From positions 111,965-175,964 of the forward strand of contig NZ_JACSQG010000007.1 of the NCBI RefSeq assembly GCF_014836765.1: DNA of 64,000 bases, given 5' to 3'. Each line of letters opens with the position of its first letter. Within the stretch, counting starts at the first letter, position 1. The notes under the pieces are model-generated. The model saw nothing but the letters and a program-made list of their open reading frames with translations, had not been told where the DNA came from and did not search any database. Positions 54,724 through 64,000 of this stretch are shown piece after piece. The stretch is from Serpens gallinarum. Lineage in GTDB: Bacteria; Pseudomonadota; Gammaproteobacteria; Pseudomonadales; Pseudomonadaceae. The position numbers and the translations under genes are program-made.

Positions 54724-55449
54724 TCAAAACCCCATCCGGTAATACAGGCTGTACACCTCTACGCCATCATTGGGGTTTTTCAGGCCCGCATTCGAATAGT
54801 GGATCACCCGTAACCCGAGGTCCTGGTCGGCGCCGAAGCGCACGCCCAGGCCCAGCCGATCCTCGAATTGGAAAGACGAGCCCAGGTCGCGGTCCTCGAT
54901 TTCGGTATCGGCAAAAGCCGCCACGCCGATTCCGGCCTCGATGTAGGGCCTGAAACGCTCACCGGCAAACTCGTAGACGAACACAGGGGACAGCGAAAGA
55001 CTGTGGTTGCTGGAGGTTTGGTCGCCCTGCCAGTAGCTGTAGGCGGTATCCCAGTAGCCGGTCAGACGCCCCGTGGAGGTTTCCCACCAACTGCGCTGGA
55101 AATCCCACTGCAATCCCAGTCGGTAGACCATTTCCGACTCCGAGCTCTGGCCGACGCCTAGGGTTACATCCATCGCGTGTGCGTGTTGCAGCCCGACCAG
55201 CGCAAGGGTAAACGCCGCCAGGGGGAATCCTTTTACAGGCCGTTTTAAAACTACCTGCGTTGGCAATACGTCGTTAAAAACAGCCTCAGCAAGCCGCTTG
55301 CGGCTAACGCGCTTTAGCGCGGCCCGAAGGGCGAAACGCAGTGAGTCATGCTCATTTAGAACTCCTAAACTGCGCTTCCTCGGCTGTTTTTGCCTCGTCT
55401 TGCCGGCCTCGCCTACGTTTTTAAATGGCCTGTTAATCATGGGAAACAT
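54724..55449 (-). CDS. pagL: Lipid A 3-O-deacylase PagL with in-frame element insertion
   Basis: Outer-membrane enzyme that removes the 3-O acyl chain of lipid A. The mature barrel begins after HAHA and carries the active-site pair in VIHYSNAG (His, Ser) and Glu in DGVEVYS, ending with Phe (YYRMGF). The open frame is 241 residues, but residues 5-73 are encoded by a 205-bp inverted-repeat element (55232-55436). Without it the protein would be about 172 residues and begin MFPM-GFPLAAFTLALVGLQ, a normal signal peptide; Pseudomonas PagL is about 173. As it stands, the hydrophobic core of the signal lies 70 residues inside a basic tail, so export is doubtful. No better start codon lies downstream. 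Confidence 0.85.
   Translation of the reverse strand: MFPMINRPFKNVGEAGKTRQKQPRKRSLGVLNEHDSLRFALRAALKRVSRKRLAEAVFNDVLPTQVVLKRPVKGFPLAAFTLALVGLQHAHAMDVTLGVGQSSESEMVYRLGLQWDFQRSWWETSTGRLTGYWDTAYSYWQGDQTSSNHSLSLSPVFVYEFAGERFRPYIEAGIGVAAFADTEIEDRDLGSSFQFEDRLGLGVRFGADQDLGLRVIHYSNAGLKNPNDGVEVYSLYYRMGF
55232..55436. mobile_element. MITE-like inverted-repeat element inside pagL
   Basis: A 205-bp non-coding-looking segment bounded by long imperfect inverted repeats. The left end starts TTTACAGGCCGTTTTAAAAC; the right end, read inward on the minus strand, starts TTAACAGGCCATTTAAAAAC. Similarity continues for about 60 nt through GGCAA-ACG and AAAAACAGCC on both sides. The centre has short GC palindromes (GCCGC-TT-GCGGC and CGCGC-TTTA-GCGCG). 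No transposase is encoded and no clear target duplication is seen. The structure resembles a miniature inverted-repeat transposable element; I recall similar repeats in other Pseudomonas genomes but cannot name it. Confidence 0.75.
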
Positions 55450-55495
55450 CCTTATCCAGAAGGAAAAGAAGACAGACTTCCCGTTATATGAAGGC

Positions 55496-56305
55496 TCAGC
55501 CGGAGGTGAGTTCCAAACCCAGCGGTTCCAGTTGCGCTTCGTCCTGCCACAGGGTGGGCAATACCTGCTGCAATCCGCCCACCGCGCCGGTGGTGTAAAA
55601 ACGTGTGGCTAAGGGCGGTCCGCCAGCCAGCAGGTCACGGGCTTGCAGCAGGCGCTGCAACTGACGCGCGACGGCTTCGCCCGTGTCGATCAGGCTCACC
55701 GAGTCTGGTACCAGCCCACGCAGCAGCGGCTTGATAAAGGGGTAATGGGTGCAGCCGAGGATCAGCGTGTCGCAGCCCTGGGCCAGCAGCGGTTCGACGA
55801 AACCGTTCAACAGCTCGCGGGTTGCGCCGCTGTCCAGTGCTCCCGACTCGATGCACTCCACCAGGCCCGGACAGGGTTGGGTGATCACCCGCACGTCATG
55901 GGCGAAGCGATCTAGGAGAGCGGCGAACTTGGCGCTTTTCAGCGTGCCGGTGGTGGCCAGCACGCCCACTACGCCGCTGCGCGTCGCTTCAGCTGCCGGT
56001 TTGACCGCCGGTTCCATGCCGACAATGGGCAATGCGGGATAGAGATCGCGCAGCTCGGCCACGGCCGCCGCCGTCGCGGTATTGCAGGCCAGCACCAGCG
56101 CTTTGGCGCCTTGTGCCAAAAGGAAGTCGGCAATCAGCCGGCTGCGCTCACGAATGAAGTCGGGACTTTTTTCGCCGTAAGGCACATAGCGGCTGTCGGC
56201 GACGTAGATCAGCGATTCTTGAGCCAGTCGCGCACGAATCTCGCGCAACACGGAAATCCCGCCGACACCGGAATCGAACACGCCAATCGGTGCACTACTG
56301 GGCAT
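55496..56305 (-). CDS. murI: Glutamate racemase
   Basis: Makes D-glutamate for peptidoglycan. The 269-residue protein has the paired catalytic cysteines in ACNTATAAA (about 71) and [12 protein letters not shown] (about 181), with the start [18 protein letters not shown] chose the ATG at 56305, which overlaps the moeB end by 11 bp. First-to-last in the murI-moeB-prmC-prfA-hemA run, read in the direction hemA to murI. Confidence 0.95.
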   Translation of the reverse strand: MPSSAPIGVFDSGVGGISVLREIRARLAQESLIYVADSRYVPYGEKSPDFIRERSRLIADFLLAQGAKALVLACNTATAAAVAELRDLYPALPIVGMEPAVKPAAEATRSGVVGVLATTGTLKSAKFAALLDRFAHDVRVITQPCPGLVECIESGALDSGATRELLNGFVEPLLAQGCDTLILGCTHYPFIKPLLRGLVPDSVSLIDTGEAVARQLQRLLQARDLLAGGPPLATRFYTTGAVGGLQQVLPTLWQDEAQLEPLGLELTSG

Positions 56306-57062
56306 GGCGGCCTGCACAGACGGCGCAGTGGGGATCACGCTTGACCTTGAGTTCGCGGAAGCGGCTACCGAACGCATCGATCAACAGCAAACGGCCCACC
56401 AGCGGCTCACCGAATCCGGCCAGCAATTTGAGGGTTTCCAGCGCCTGCAGGCTGCCTACCAGGCCCACCAGCGGGCCAATCACGCCAGCCTCACTGCAGG
56501 TCAGCTCCGCCTCGCTGCCATGGCCGTACAGGCAGTGGTAGCAAGGGCTGGCGGCGTCGCGCGGGTCGAAAACCGCCAGTTGGCCTTCAAGGCGAATCGC
56601 CGCACCGGATACCAGCGGCTTGCCGGCCGCCACACAGGCGGCATTGACCGCCTCGCGAGTGGCGAAGTTGTCGCAGCAGTCGACCACCAGATCCACGGCG
56701 CTGACCGCCTCGGCCAGCGTGTCGCCATCCAGCACCTGACGATGGGCAACAAGCCGCACACCGGGGTTGAGACGGGCGAGGCGAGCCATGGCTGAATCCA
56801 CTTTGCCCACGCCCACGCTCTGGCTGTCGTGAATCACCTGGCGCTGCAGGTTGGTCAGGTCCACGGTGTCGAAATCCGCCAGATGCAGCTCGCCAACCCC
56901 GGCGGCGGCCAGGTACAGCGCCACCGGCGAGCCCAGCCCGCCAAGGCCGACGATCAGAACGCGCCCGTGCTTGAGGCGCAACTGACCCTCGACATCGACT
57001 TGTGCCAGAAGAATCTGCCGGCTGTAGCGCAGCAGTTCGTCATCATTCAGTTCATTGAACAT
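56295..57062 (-). CDS. moeB: Molybdopterin-synthase adenylyltransferase (MoeB/ThiF family)
   Basis: E1-like enzyme of 255 residues that adenylates MoaD (or a ThiS-like protein). ATP-binding [17 protein letters not shown] at about 38-54, catalytic Asp in DCCDNFATR, and zinc cysteines CYHCLYG and CAVCAG. There is no rhodanese tail. Its start overlaps the prmC end by 11 bp. The exact partner cannot be decided, as no moa or thi genes are near. Confidence 0.9.
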   Translation of the reverse strand: MFNELNDDELLRYSRQILLAQVDVEGQLRLKHGRVLIVGLGGLGSPVALYLAAAGVGELHLADFDTVDLTNLQRQVIHDSQSVGVGKVDSAMARLARLNPGVRLVAHRQVLDGDTLAEAVSAVDLVVDCCDNFATREAVNAACVAAGKPLVSGAAIRLEGQLAVFDPRDAASPCYHCLYGHGSEAELTCSEAGVIGPLVGLVGSLQALETLKLLAGFGEPLVGRLLLIDAFGSRFRELKVKRDPHCAVCAGRHAQ

Positions 57063-57906
57063 GGGCAGCTCCCGAGCCGGGCTGCCAACAACCCAGGCTG
57101 ATGCGTTCGTGGCCGGCCAGGTCGCGGCGGCTATGGACATCGTTAAAACCGGCAGCCCCGAGCAACTCGCGCACGGCCAGCGCTTGGTCGAATCCGTGCT
57201 CGAGCAGCAACCAGCCGCCCGGTTCCAGAAAGTGCGGCGCCTGGGCAATGATCAGGCGGATATCGTCCAGCCCGTCCGGGCCGGCCACCAACGCGCTGGC
57301 CGGCTCGAAACGCACATCGCCTTCGCTCAAGTGAGCGTCATCGGCGGCGATGTAGGGCGGGTTACTGAGGATCAGACGATAACGCCGCCCCTGCAACGCG
57401 GAAAACCAATGACTGAGCGCAAACCTCACGTTGGCCAGCCCGAGACGCTGACGATTGCGTTCGGCCAAGGCCACGGCCTCGTCGATGCGATCCACTCCGG
57501 TCACTTGCCAGGCGGGCCGCTCGCTAGCCAGCGCCAGGGCGATGGCGCCGGTGCCGGTGCCCAGGTCCAGCGCGGCCAGTGGCGTAGCGGGCAGCAGCGC
57601 CAGCGCGGTTTCCACCAGCAGCTCGGTGTCCGGGCGGGGAATAAGGGTATGCGGCGCAACGTCCAGGTCCAAGCTCCAGAAGCCCTGACGGCCCAGCAGG
57701 TAGGCCACCGGTTCGCCGGTACGACGACGCCGCAGCAACTCGGCGAAGGCCTGTTGCTGTGCCTCGCTGGGCGTTTTTTCCGGCCAGGTACGCAGGTAGC
57801 TGCGCGGCTTGCCGAGCACATGGGCCAGCATCAGCTCAGCGTCCAGCCGCGCACTGGGCGAGTCGGGCAAGTCGGCGGCGTTGAGCAGTGTTTCGATAGT
57901 CGGCAT
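57052..57906 (-). CDS. prmC: Release factor glutamine methyltransferase
   Basis: Methylates the Gln of the GGQ motif in RF1 and RF2. SAM-binding site ALDLGTGTGAIALALA (about 114-129) and catalytic NPPYI at about 184-188, with an N-terminal helical substrate-recognition domain. Length 284 fits. It lies downstream of prfA, its substrate's gene, as usual, but here a hairpin repeat separates the two by 87 bp. Confidence 0.96.
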   Translation of the reverse strand: MPTIETLLNAADLPDSPSARLDAELMLAHVLGKPRSYLRTWPEKTPSEAQQQAFAELLRRRRTGEPVAYLLGRQGFWSLDLDVAPHTLIPRPDTELLVETALALLPATPLAALDLGTGTGAIALALASERPAWQVTGVDRIDEAVALAERNRQRLGLANVRFALSHWFSALQGRRYRLILSNPPYIAADDAHLSEGDVRFEPASALVAGPDGLDDIRLIIAQAPHFLEPGGWLLLEHGFDQALAVRELLGAAGFNDVHSRRDLAGHERISLGCWQPGSGAAHVQ

Positions 57907-57921
57907 ACGTATTAAGTCTCA

Positions 57922-57989
57922 AGCGGCGAGCGGCACGCTACAAGACGCCACTCATTCAGCTTGCGGCTGATAGCGTGCGGCTTGCCGCT
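57922..57989. repeat. REP-like inverted repeat between prfA and prmC
   Basis: Two 19-nt arms (57922-57940 and 57971-57989), AGCGGCGAGCGGCACGCTA and TAGCGTGCGGCTTGCCGCT, pair with two mismatches around a 30-nt loop. Placement between co-oriented genes and the GC-rich palindromic arms are typical of Pseudomonas REP elements, which stabilise upstream mRNA. Confidence 0.65.
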
Positions 57990-57993
57990 GCCG

Positions 57994-59076
57994 TTAATCG
58001 CCGAGCGCCGCCAGTTGGTCGGCCTGGTATTCCTGCAGCAACGGCTCGATCACCTGCTCCACCGCGCCGGCCAAGACTTCGCTCAGCGAATACAGGGTCA
58101 GGTTGATGCGGTGGTCGGTTACCCGGCCCTGGGGGAAATTGTAGGTACGGATGCGCTCAGAGCGGTCTCCGGAGCCCACCAACATTTTGCGCGAGTCGGA
58201 AATTTCCTTGTGCGCAGCGGCGTCCTGCTGATCCTGCAACTTGGCCGCCAGCCAGGACATGGCGCGCGCACGGTTCTTGTGCTGCGAGCGTTCTTCCTGG
58301 CACTCGACCACCATGCCGGTGGGCAAGTGGGTGATGCGCACCGCCGAATCGGTCTTGTTGATGTGCTGACCGCCGGCGCCGGAGGCGCGGTAGGTGTCCA
58401 CGCGCAGGTCGGCCGGGTTGATTTCGATCGCCGCCTGCTCGTCCGGCTCGGGCAACACCGCCACGGTGCAGGCCGAGGTATGGATGCGGCCCTGGGATTC
58501 GGTTTCCGGCACACGTTGCACACGGTGGGCACCGGATTCGAACTTCAGCTTGGCAAACACGTTGTCGCCTTCGACGCGGGAGATCACCTCTTTGTAGCCG
58601 CCGTGCTCGCCGACGCTTTCCGACAGGATCTCGACCCGCCAGCCCTGACGCTCAGCGTAACGCGAGTACATGCGGAACAGGTCGCCCGAAAAGATGGCTG
58701 CTTCATCGCCACCGGTACCGGCACGAATTTCCAGGAAGACGTTGCGCCCGTCCTTGGGATCCTTGGGCAGCAGCATGCGCTGCAGCTGATCTTCGATACC
58801 GAGCAGTCGCTCCTTGGCATCGCTGACTTCTTCCTCGGCCATTTCCCGCATGTCCGGGTCGCTGTCCTTGAGCATTTCCTGCGCGCCGGCCAAGTCGCCC
58901 TGCACCTTGCGAAACTCGCGGTAGGCGAGAATCACCGGCTCGACGTCGGCGTACTCTTTGGAATAGGCGCGGAACTGCTTCTGGTTGGCGATGACTTCTC
59001 CGTCACCCAGCAGCGCCGTGAGCTCTTCGTAGCGGTCGTGGAGAATGTCCAACTTATTGAGCAGCGAGGCTTTCAT
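57994..59076 (-). CDS. prfA: Peptide chain release factor 1
   Basis: RF1, 360 residues, reads UAA and UAG and releases the peptide. Seen: the anticodon-like region around [13 protein letters not shown] and the [22 protein letters not shown] block with catalytic GGQ near 235. Its ATG overlaps the hemA stop (ATGA), so the two are coupled, as in many gammaproteobacteria. Confidence 0.98.
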   Translation of the reverse strand: MKASLLNKLDILHDRYEELTALLGDGEVIANQKQFRAYSKEYADVEPVILAYREFRKVQGDLAGAQEMLKDSDPDMREMAEEEVSDAKERLLGIEDQLQRMLLPKDPKDGRNVFLEIRAGTGGDEAAIFSGDLFRMYSRYAERQGWRVEILSESVGEHGGYKEVISRVEGDNVFAKLKFESGAHRVQRVPETESQGRIHTSACTVAVLPEPDEQAAIEINPADLRVDTYRASGAGGQHINKTDSAVRITHLPTGMVVECQEERSQHKNRARAMSWLAAKLQDQQDAAAHKEISDSRKMLVGSGDRSERIRTYNFPQGRVTDHRINLTLYSLSEVLAGAVEQVIEPLLQEYQADQLAALGD

Positions 59077-60341
59077 TTTTTCGCGTCGCCCTCATCAAGG
59101 CCAAACAGTTCCTGGGCCACAGCCAGGGCATCGCCCCGGCCATCAGCCGAGAATTTTTTCAGTTGAACACTGGGTGCATGCAGCAACTTGTTGGTCAGGC
59201 TGCGCGCCAGCTGCGCCAACACGTCTTCGGGCGCGCCGCCATTGGCCAGCAGTCGCTGCGCCTTGGCCAGTTCCTCGTTGCGCAGTTGCTCGGCCTGCTG
59301 ACGATAGGCTCTGAGCACGTCCACAGCGGCCAGTTCGCGCAAGCGCACCATGAACTCGCCGGCGCCCAGGGTGACCAACTCCTCGGCAGCCTGGGCGGCG
59401 CCCTGACGGCTCTTGAGGTTTTCCTCGACGACATCATGCAAGTCGTCAACGGTATACAGGTAGACGTCATCCAGCTCGCCGACCTGCGGTTCGATATCCC
59501 GCGGCACAGCGATATCGACCATGAACATCGGCTTGTGCTTGCGCAATTTCAATGCGCGCTCGACGGCGCCCTTGCCCAGAATCGGCAATTGACTGGCGGT
59601 GGAGCTGATAACGATATCGCTGCCGACCAACTCATCGGGAATTTCCGACAGCAACACCGCCCGCGCGCCGAACTCGGCGGCCAGCTGACTGGCGCGCTCC
59701 AGCGTCCGGTTGGCCACCACGATGCGCTTGACGCCCTGCTCGTGCAGATGTCGGGCGACGAGAGTAATGGTCTCGCCCGCGCCGATCAGCAGCGCCTGGC
59801 TGTTTTGCAGGTTACTGAAGATCTGCTTGGCCAGGCTGACCGCGGCAAAGGCCACGGACACCGGGTTTTCACCGATGGCGGTATCGGTGCGCACGGTTTT
59901 CGCCGTGCTGAAGGTGGCCTGGAACAACCGGCCCAGCAACGGACCAACCGTGCCGGCCTCGCGGGCCACGGCATAGGCGGACTTCATCTGGCCGAGAATC
60001 TGCGGCTCGCCAAGCACCAGCGAGTCGAGTCCGCAGGCGACACGCATCATGTGTCGCACCGCTTCGTCCTCGGTGTGGACATAGGCGCAAGCGCGCAGAT
60101 CGTCTAGGCTCAGCCCGTGAAAATCGGCCAGCCAGCGCAGCACGGCGTCGGCTTCCGGTGACTCCTGCCGAACATAGAGTTCACTACGGTTACAGGTGGA
60201 AAGAATCGCTGCTTCGCCGCTCGACGTTAACCGGCAGAGCTGCTGCAGGGCCTCTACCATCTGCTCAGGGGTGAATGCCACGCGCTCGCGGACATCCACC
60301 GAAGCGGTTTTGTGGTTGATACCAAGGGCGAGGAAAGCCAT
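59073..60341 (-). CDS. hemA: Glutamyl-tRNA reductase
   Basis: First step of haem synthesis in C5 organisms: reduces glutamyl-tRNA to glutamate-1-semialdehyde. Catalytic Cys50 in STCNRSE, NADPH site [16 protein letters not shown], and the C-terminal dimerisation helix. The substrate's synthetase gltX lies at the far end of the window. Divergent from the TPR lipoprotein gene with a 180-bp gap. Confidence 0.97.
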   Translation of the reverse strand: MAFLALGINHKTASVDVRERVAFTPEQMVEALQQLCRLTSSGEAAILSTCNRSELYVRQESPEADAVLRWLADFHGLSLDDLRACAYVHTEDEAVRHMMRVACGLDSLVLGEPQILGQMKSAYAVAREAGTVGPLLGRLFQATFSTAKTVRTDTAIGENPVSVAFAAVSLAKQIFSNLQNSQALLIGAGETITLVARHLHEQGVKRIVVANRTLERASQLAAEFGARAVLLSEIPDELVGSDIVISSTASQLPILGKGAVERALKLRKHKPMFMVDIAVPRDIEPQVGELDDVYLYTVDDLHDVVEENLKSRQGAAQAAEELVTLGAGEFMVRLRELAAVDVLRAYRQQAEQLRNEELAKAQRLLANGGAPEDVLAQLARSLTNKLLHAPSVQLKKFSADGRGDALAVAQELFGLDEGDAKK

Positions 60342-60521
60342 GCGGGTCGTAAATCAAGCTAGAGAAGCCGGTAATTCTCCTACGTCGCCGGGCGTAGAAC
60401 AACCTCCATCACTTATTGCCACTATTAGTCGCACCCTTTCTAGCGCCGGCAAACGGCAGCCCATGGGCTTGCCTGGAGGCATGTGTCATGATGGCGCAAC
60501 AGCAGGTAAGTCTTCTTTCCC

Positions 60522-62234
60522 ATGAAAAAATCCTTCGCAATTTTGACCATCCTGACGTTACTGGGTGGTTGTCAGAGCATCACCAGCGCCCCCGAAACCA
60601 CCCCGCCGGCGCCGGTCAGCACACCCGAACCGCAGCAGTACGCCTCGTTCAGCCAAGAGACGCTGTACGCCCTGCTGACAGCTGAACTGGCCGGTCAGCG
60701 CGGTCGTTTTGATATCGCCCTGGGTAACTACCTGCAACAGGCCAACGCCACCGAGGACCCAGCCGTTGCCGAGCGCGCCTATCGGATTGCCGAATACCTC
60801 GGCTCCGAGCAGGCAGCCCTGCTCAGTAGTCAGATCTGGGCCGATGCCGCGCCGGACAACCTAGATGCACAGCGCGCCGCCGCCATACAACTGGCGCGTG
60901 CCGGCCGCTTTGACGAATCACTGGTCTACATGGAGAACGTGCTCAAGCGCCATGGCAGCACGCACTTTGACTTCCTGGCCCTCTCTGCCGCGGAGACCGA
61001 CCCGGATACCCGCAGCGGGCTGATGAAGAACTTCGACCGCCTGCTGCAACAGTATCCGAACAACGCGCAACTGCTGTTCGGCCAGGCCCTGCTGCTGCAA
61101 CAGGACGGTCGCCCCGAAGAAGCCCTTGCTTTGCTGCAACGCCAGCCCGTACAAGACAGTGAGATCGCCACCCTGCTGCTGCGCACACGGCTGCTGCAAA
61201 GTGTTGGCCGTGGCGATGAAGCGCTGCCGCTGCTAGAAAGAGGGATTCGCCAACACCCCGACGATAAGCGCCTGCGCCTTGCTCAGGCGCGCCTGCTGGT
61301 CGACCAGGGGCGCATCAAGGAGGCCAAGCAAGCATTCTCACGATTGCTTGAACAGTACCCGGACGATGACGACCTGCGCTTTTCCCTCGCCCTGGTGTGC
61401 ATGGAGGCCAAAGACTGGCAGGAAGCCCGCGACCACCTGCAGCAACTTGTTCGCAACGAGACTCATGTGAACGCCGCGCACCTGCATTTGGGCCGAGTGC
61501 ATGAGGAACTGGGCGAACCCGAACAAGCCCTCGATGAGTACTCACAGGTCGGGCCGAGCAATGAATTTCTGCCCGCCCAGGTGCGCCAAAGCAACATCCT
61601 CTTTTCCAGCCAGCGCAGCGCCGAGGCGTCACGACGCTTGCGCGGCGCCCGCCTCGACCAGCCTGACTATGCCCTGCAGCTGTACTTGATCGAGTCCGAA
61701 GCCTGGGCCAAGTATCAACAACCCGAGCGCGCCAGCAGGCTGATCGAACAGGCCCTGAAGGAATTCCCAGATGACCTCAGCCTGCTGTACACACGTGCAA
61801 TGCTGGCGGAGAAGCGCGGCGACCTGGCGCAGCTGGAAAAGGACCTGCGCTTTATTCTCGAGCGCGAGCCTGATAACGCCATGGCCCTCAATGCGCTGGG
61901 CTACACCCTGGCCGACCGCACCACGCGCTACGCCGAGGCCAAGGTACTGATCGAACAGGCCCACCAACTCAACTCGCAAGACCCGGCGATCCTGGACAGC
62001 CTGGGCTGGGTGAATTTCCGCCTGGGTAACCTGAGCGAAGCCGAACGTCTGCTGCGCCAGGCCCATGAGCAATTTCCCGACGCCGAGGTAGCCGCCCACC
62101 TCGGTGAAGTGCTGTGGGCCCGTGGCAAGCACGCCGAGGCCCGCAGAGTTTGGGCCGAAGCGCTCAAGGCGCAGCCCGAAAGCAGCATCCTGCGCAGCAC
62201 CCTGCAACGCCTGACTGGCTCGGAGAACCCCTGA
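60522..62234 (+). CDS. TPR-repeat lipoprotein
   Basis: Protein of 570 residues: lipoprotein signal with LLGGC (Cys17), then a chain of tetratricopeptide repeats up to the C-terminus ([40 protein letters not shown]). Such proteins form scaffolds, likely at the outer membrane. The lolB start lies 2 bp after the stop, and the same pairing is conserved in pseudomonads. Function unknown; a link to lipoprotein or envelope assembly is inferred. Confidence 0.88.
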   Translation: MKKSFAILTILTLLGGCQSITSAPETTPPAPVSTPEPQQYASFSQETLYALLTAELAGQRGRFDIALGNYLQQANATEDPAVAERAYRIAEYLGSEQAALLSSQIWADAAPDNLDAQRAAAIQLARAGRFDESLVYMENVLKRHGSTHFDFLALSAAETDPDTRSGLMKNFDRLLQQYPNNAQLLFGQALLLQQDGRPEEALALLQRQPVQDSEIATLLLRTRLLQSVGRGDEALPLLERGIRQHPDDKRLRLAQARLLVDQGRIKEAKQAFSRLLEQYPDDDDLRFSLALVCMEAKDWQEARDHLQQLVRNETHVNAAHLHLGRVHEELGEPEQALDEYSQVGPSNEFLPAQVRQSNILFSSQRSAEASRRLRGARLDQPDYALQLYLIESEAWAKYQQPERASRLIEQALKEFPDDLSLLYTRAMLAEKRGDLAQLEKDLRFILEREPDNAMALNALGYTLADRTTRYAEAKVLIEQAHQLNSQDPAILDSLGWVNFRLGNLSEAERLLRQAHEQFPDAEVAAHLGEVLWARGKHAEARRVWAEALKAQPESSILRSTLQRLTGSENP

Positions 62235-62236
62235 CC

Positions 62237-62854
62237 ATGCGCCTCGGCTACCTGCTCGTTATCAGCCTGTTCGCCCTGCTTGCCGGCTGCGCCGGCCAAA
62301 AACCCCAGGAAGCCTTGCACGGCCAGGGCGATCCCGCCCAGTGGCAAGCCCACAAATCGCAAATCGCCCAGCTCGATGGCTGGCAGATCAGCGGCAAGGT
62401 GGGGATCCGCTCTCCGCAAGAGTCAGGCAGCGCCACCCTGTTCTGGCTGCAACGCCAGTCCTATTCCGATATCCGCCTCTCCGGCCCGCTCGGCCAGGGC
62501 GCCAGCCGCCTGACCGGTCGCCCTGGCGCTATCGTGCTGGATATCGCCAACCAGGGCCGTTTCGAGGCGGCCTCACCCGAGGCGTTATTGGAAGAACAGC
62601 TGGGCTGGCGGTTACCGGTTTCGAACCTGCTGTGGTGGATACGCGGTCTGCCAGAGCCAGAGCGCCGCAGCCAGGTAACGCTGGATGCAGACAGCCGACT
62701 GGCCCGCCTGCAGCAGGATGGCTGGCAAGTCGACTACCTCGGTTATACCGAACACGATGGCTATGCCCTGCCCGCGCGCATGAGACTGCAAGGCCACGAC
62801 CTGACCGTCACCCTGGTCATCAAGGAATGGCGGCCACGCCTGCTGGGGCAGTAA
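62237..62854 (+). CDS. lolB: Outer-membrane lipoprotein receptor LolB
   Basis: Accepts lipoproteins from LolA and inserts them in the outer membrane. The 205-residue precursor has lipobox LLAGC (Cys18) and the LolB blocks [23 protein letters not shown] and [12 protein letters not shown]. The ATG at 62237 follows the TPR gene by 2 bp; operon with it and ispE is usual. The protruding loop Leu cannot be assigned with certainty. Confidence 0.94.
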   Translation: MRLGYLLVISLFALLAGCAGQKPQEALHGQGDPAQWQAHKSQIAQLDGWQISGKVGIRSPQESGSATLFWLQRQSYSDIRLSGPLGQGASRLTGRPGAIVLDIANQGRFEAASPEALLEEQLGWRLPVSNLLWWIRGLPEPERRSQVTLDADSRLARLQQDGWQVDYLGYTEHDGYALPARMRLQGHDLTVTLVIKEWRPRLLGQ

Positions 62855-62899
62855 TTCACAGCGCGCGCGTTAAGAGCCCAAGCCCTACTCACTCCAACC

Positions 62900-63766
62900 A
62901 TGACAATCATGCACGACGCCCAACTGATCCTGCCGGCTCCGGCCAAGCTCAACCTGTTCCTGCACATCAACGGACGCCGTACCGACGGCTACCATGAGCT
63001 GCAGACCCTGTTCCAGTTTCTTGACCATGGCGATCAGCTGGGTTTTCGCCGCCGCGACGACGGCGTGGTCCGTTTACACTCGCAGATTCCCGGTGTGCCC
63101 CACGACAGCAACCTGATCGTGCGCGCCGCACGCCAACTGCAAGCGCGCAGCGGCACAGCATTGGGGGCTGATATCTGGCTGGACAAGCAACTGCCTATGG
63201 GCGGCGGCATCGGCGGCGGCAGTTCGGATGCCGCCACCACCCTGCTCGGCCTCAATCACCTGTGGCACCTGGAATGGAGCGAAAATTGTCTGGCCGAGCT
63301 GGGGCTGGAGCTGGGCGCCGACGTGCCGGTCTTCGTGCGTGGTCGCGCAGCGTTTGCCGAAGGCGTCGGCGAGCGACTCACGCCAGTCACCCTGAGCGAG
63401 CCCTGGTTTCTCGTACTGGTACCGCAAGTCTCTGTAAGTACTGCGGAAATTTTTTCCGACCCGGAGTTGACACGTAATACGCCGGCCATTACAGTTCGCA
63501 GCCTTCCTGAGGGGGGCGGTCATAACGACTGCCAGCCGGTGGTTGAAAGGCACTACGCAGAAGTGCGTAACGCCTTGAACTTGCTGAACAAATTTGTTCC
63601 GGCAAGAATGACCGGAACTGGAGCTTGTGTATTTGGGAGCTTCCCAAATCGCAGCGATGCTGATAAAGTCTCGCGCCAACTTCCAGCCACTCTGCCACGC
63701 TTCATCGCTCGCGGCTGCAACAGGTCTCCTGTTCACCAACAGCTCGAAACACTGGCAAGGAAGTGA
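62900..63766 (+). CDS. ispE: 4-diphosphocytidyl-2-C-methyl-D-erythritol kinase
   Basis: GHMP kinase in the MEP isoprenoid pathway. The 288-residue protein has [17 protein letters not shown], the ATP loop [18 protein letters not shown] (about 100-117) and the C-terminal [11 protein letters not shown]. The start could be 62900 or the ATG at 62909; neither has a clear ribosome site. It directly precedes the tRNA-Gln genes. Confidence 0.96.
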   Translation: MTIMHDAQLILPAPAKLNLFLHINGRRTDGYHELQTLFQFLDHGDQLGFRRRDDGVVRLHSQIPGVPHDSNLIVRAARQLQARSGTALGADIWLDKQLPMGGGIGGGSSDAATTLLGLNHLWHLEWSENCLAELGLELGADVPVFVRGRAAFAEGVGERLTPVTLSEPWFLVLVPQVSVSTAEIFSDPELTRNTPAITVRSLPEGGGHNDCQPVVERHYAEVRNALNLLNKFVPARMTGTGACVFGSFPNRSDADKVSRQLPATLPRFIARGCNRSPVHQQLETLARK

Positions 63767-63792
63767 ATGTTTGACATTCGGTTATACGCTAC

Positions 63793-63867
63793 AGGGGCGT
63801 CGCCAAGCGGTAAGGCAGCAGGTTTTGATCCTGCCATGCGTTGGTTCGAATCCAGCCGCCCCTGCCA
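63793..63867 (+). tRNA. tRNA-Gln (anticodon TTG), CCA encoded
   Basis: Acceptor AGGGGCG / CGCCCCT, D arm GCC-AAGCGGTAA-GGC, anticodon stem GCAGG / CCTGC with loop TTTTGAT (anticodon TTG), T arm GTTGG-TTCGAAT-CCAGC, then G-CCA. Placed right after ispE as in other pseudomonads. Confidence 0.97.
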
Positions 63868-63927
63868 TAACCTCCCCGAGGTTAGGCAAACGTAAACTGA
63901 ATACGCATTTGAGTCGCAACATCCTAC

Positions 63928-64000
63928 AGGGGCGTCGCCAAGCGGTAAGGCAGCAGGTTTTGATCCTGCCATGCGTTGGTTCGAATCCAGCCGCCCCTGC
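63928..64000 (+). tRNA. tRNA-Gln (anticodon TTG), second copy, cut by window edge
   Basis: Identical to the first copy over all bases present and 60 bp behind it. The window ends after the first C of CCA. Confidence 0.96.

Noticed and set aside
57961..60107. Long plus-strand frames opposite prfA and hemA
   Set aside because: They are shadows of highly conserved genes and show no family motif or ribosome site.
1..64000. CRISPR array, prophage, toxin-antitoxin or defence island
   Set aside because: No regularly spaced repeats, integrase, phage structural genes or known defence domains were seen; nearly all genes are core Pseudomonas types.

Overview
The window is a piece of a Pseudomonas-type gammaproteobacterial chromosome (Pseudomonas sensu lato). 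Evidence: an AHL acylase that matches QuiP almost residue for residue as I remember it, the divergent fpr/finR pair, the DUF1302/DUF1329/acyl-CoA ligase/thiolase block, a PA4642-family protein, and the run murI-moeB-prmC-prfA-hemA / TPR lipoprotein-lolB-ispE-tRNA-Gln, which is a hallmark Pseudomonas gene order. GC content is high, coding density is about 90 percent, and most genes are core housekeeping or conserved hypothetical. I see no rRNA, CRISPR array, prophage, intact transposase gene or defence island.

Layout. 1-4.8 kb: start of gltX, two tandem Wzz-type chain-length regulators, lapA and ihfB, all on the minus strand. In P. aeruginosa this is the site of the O-antigen cluster; here no sugar or polymerase genes lie between ihfB and gltX. 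4.9-13.6 kb: dinG behind a LexA box, a CopD-like protein, an OmpA-family lipoprotein, YchJ-type and His-rich SEC-C proteins, a WHy/LEA lipoprotein, DUF2489 and quiP. 13.6-20.8 kb: two tiny unknown genes, trmO, an ion channel with an unusual filter, fpr/finR, an ErdR-like regulator, a DMT transporter, tapT and a QSregVF-family protein. 20.8-26 kb: a phosphoketolase-family enzyme divergent from an MBL-fold RNase-like protein and a LOG-family protein, with a well-placed Anr/FNR-type box between them. 26-37.5 kb: a hydrolase, a MalT-type LuxR regulator, DUF1329, a DUF1302 outer-membrane protein, a medium-chain acyl-CoA ligase and a thiolase, together looking like uptake and beta-oxidation of a hydrophobic compound.

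37.6-49.5 kb: hprA, rsmC, a manganese (yybP-ykoY) riboswitch followed by a GDT1-type Mn exporter, two metalloproteases, tesB, mioC, the tetrahydromonapterin genes folM/folX, and a SulP transporter. 49.6-54.7 kb: purine and pyrimidine salvage (hpt, upp-uraA), hemH and small proteins. 54.7-64 kb: pagL, the murI-to-hemA cluster, the lolB/ispE cluster and two identical tRNA-Gln genes.

The most unusual observation is at pagL (54.7-55.4 kb). A 205-bp element with long imperfect terminal inverted repeats, MITE-like, sits inside the 5' end of the gene. It stays in frame and adds 69 residues ahead of the signal-peptide core. Removing it restores a protein of about 172 residues, the usual PagL size. 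With the reduced O-antigen site, this suggests an unusual lipopolysaccharide remodelling state. I found no convincing wholly new multi-gene system.
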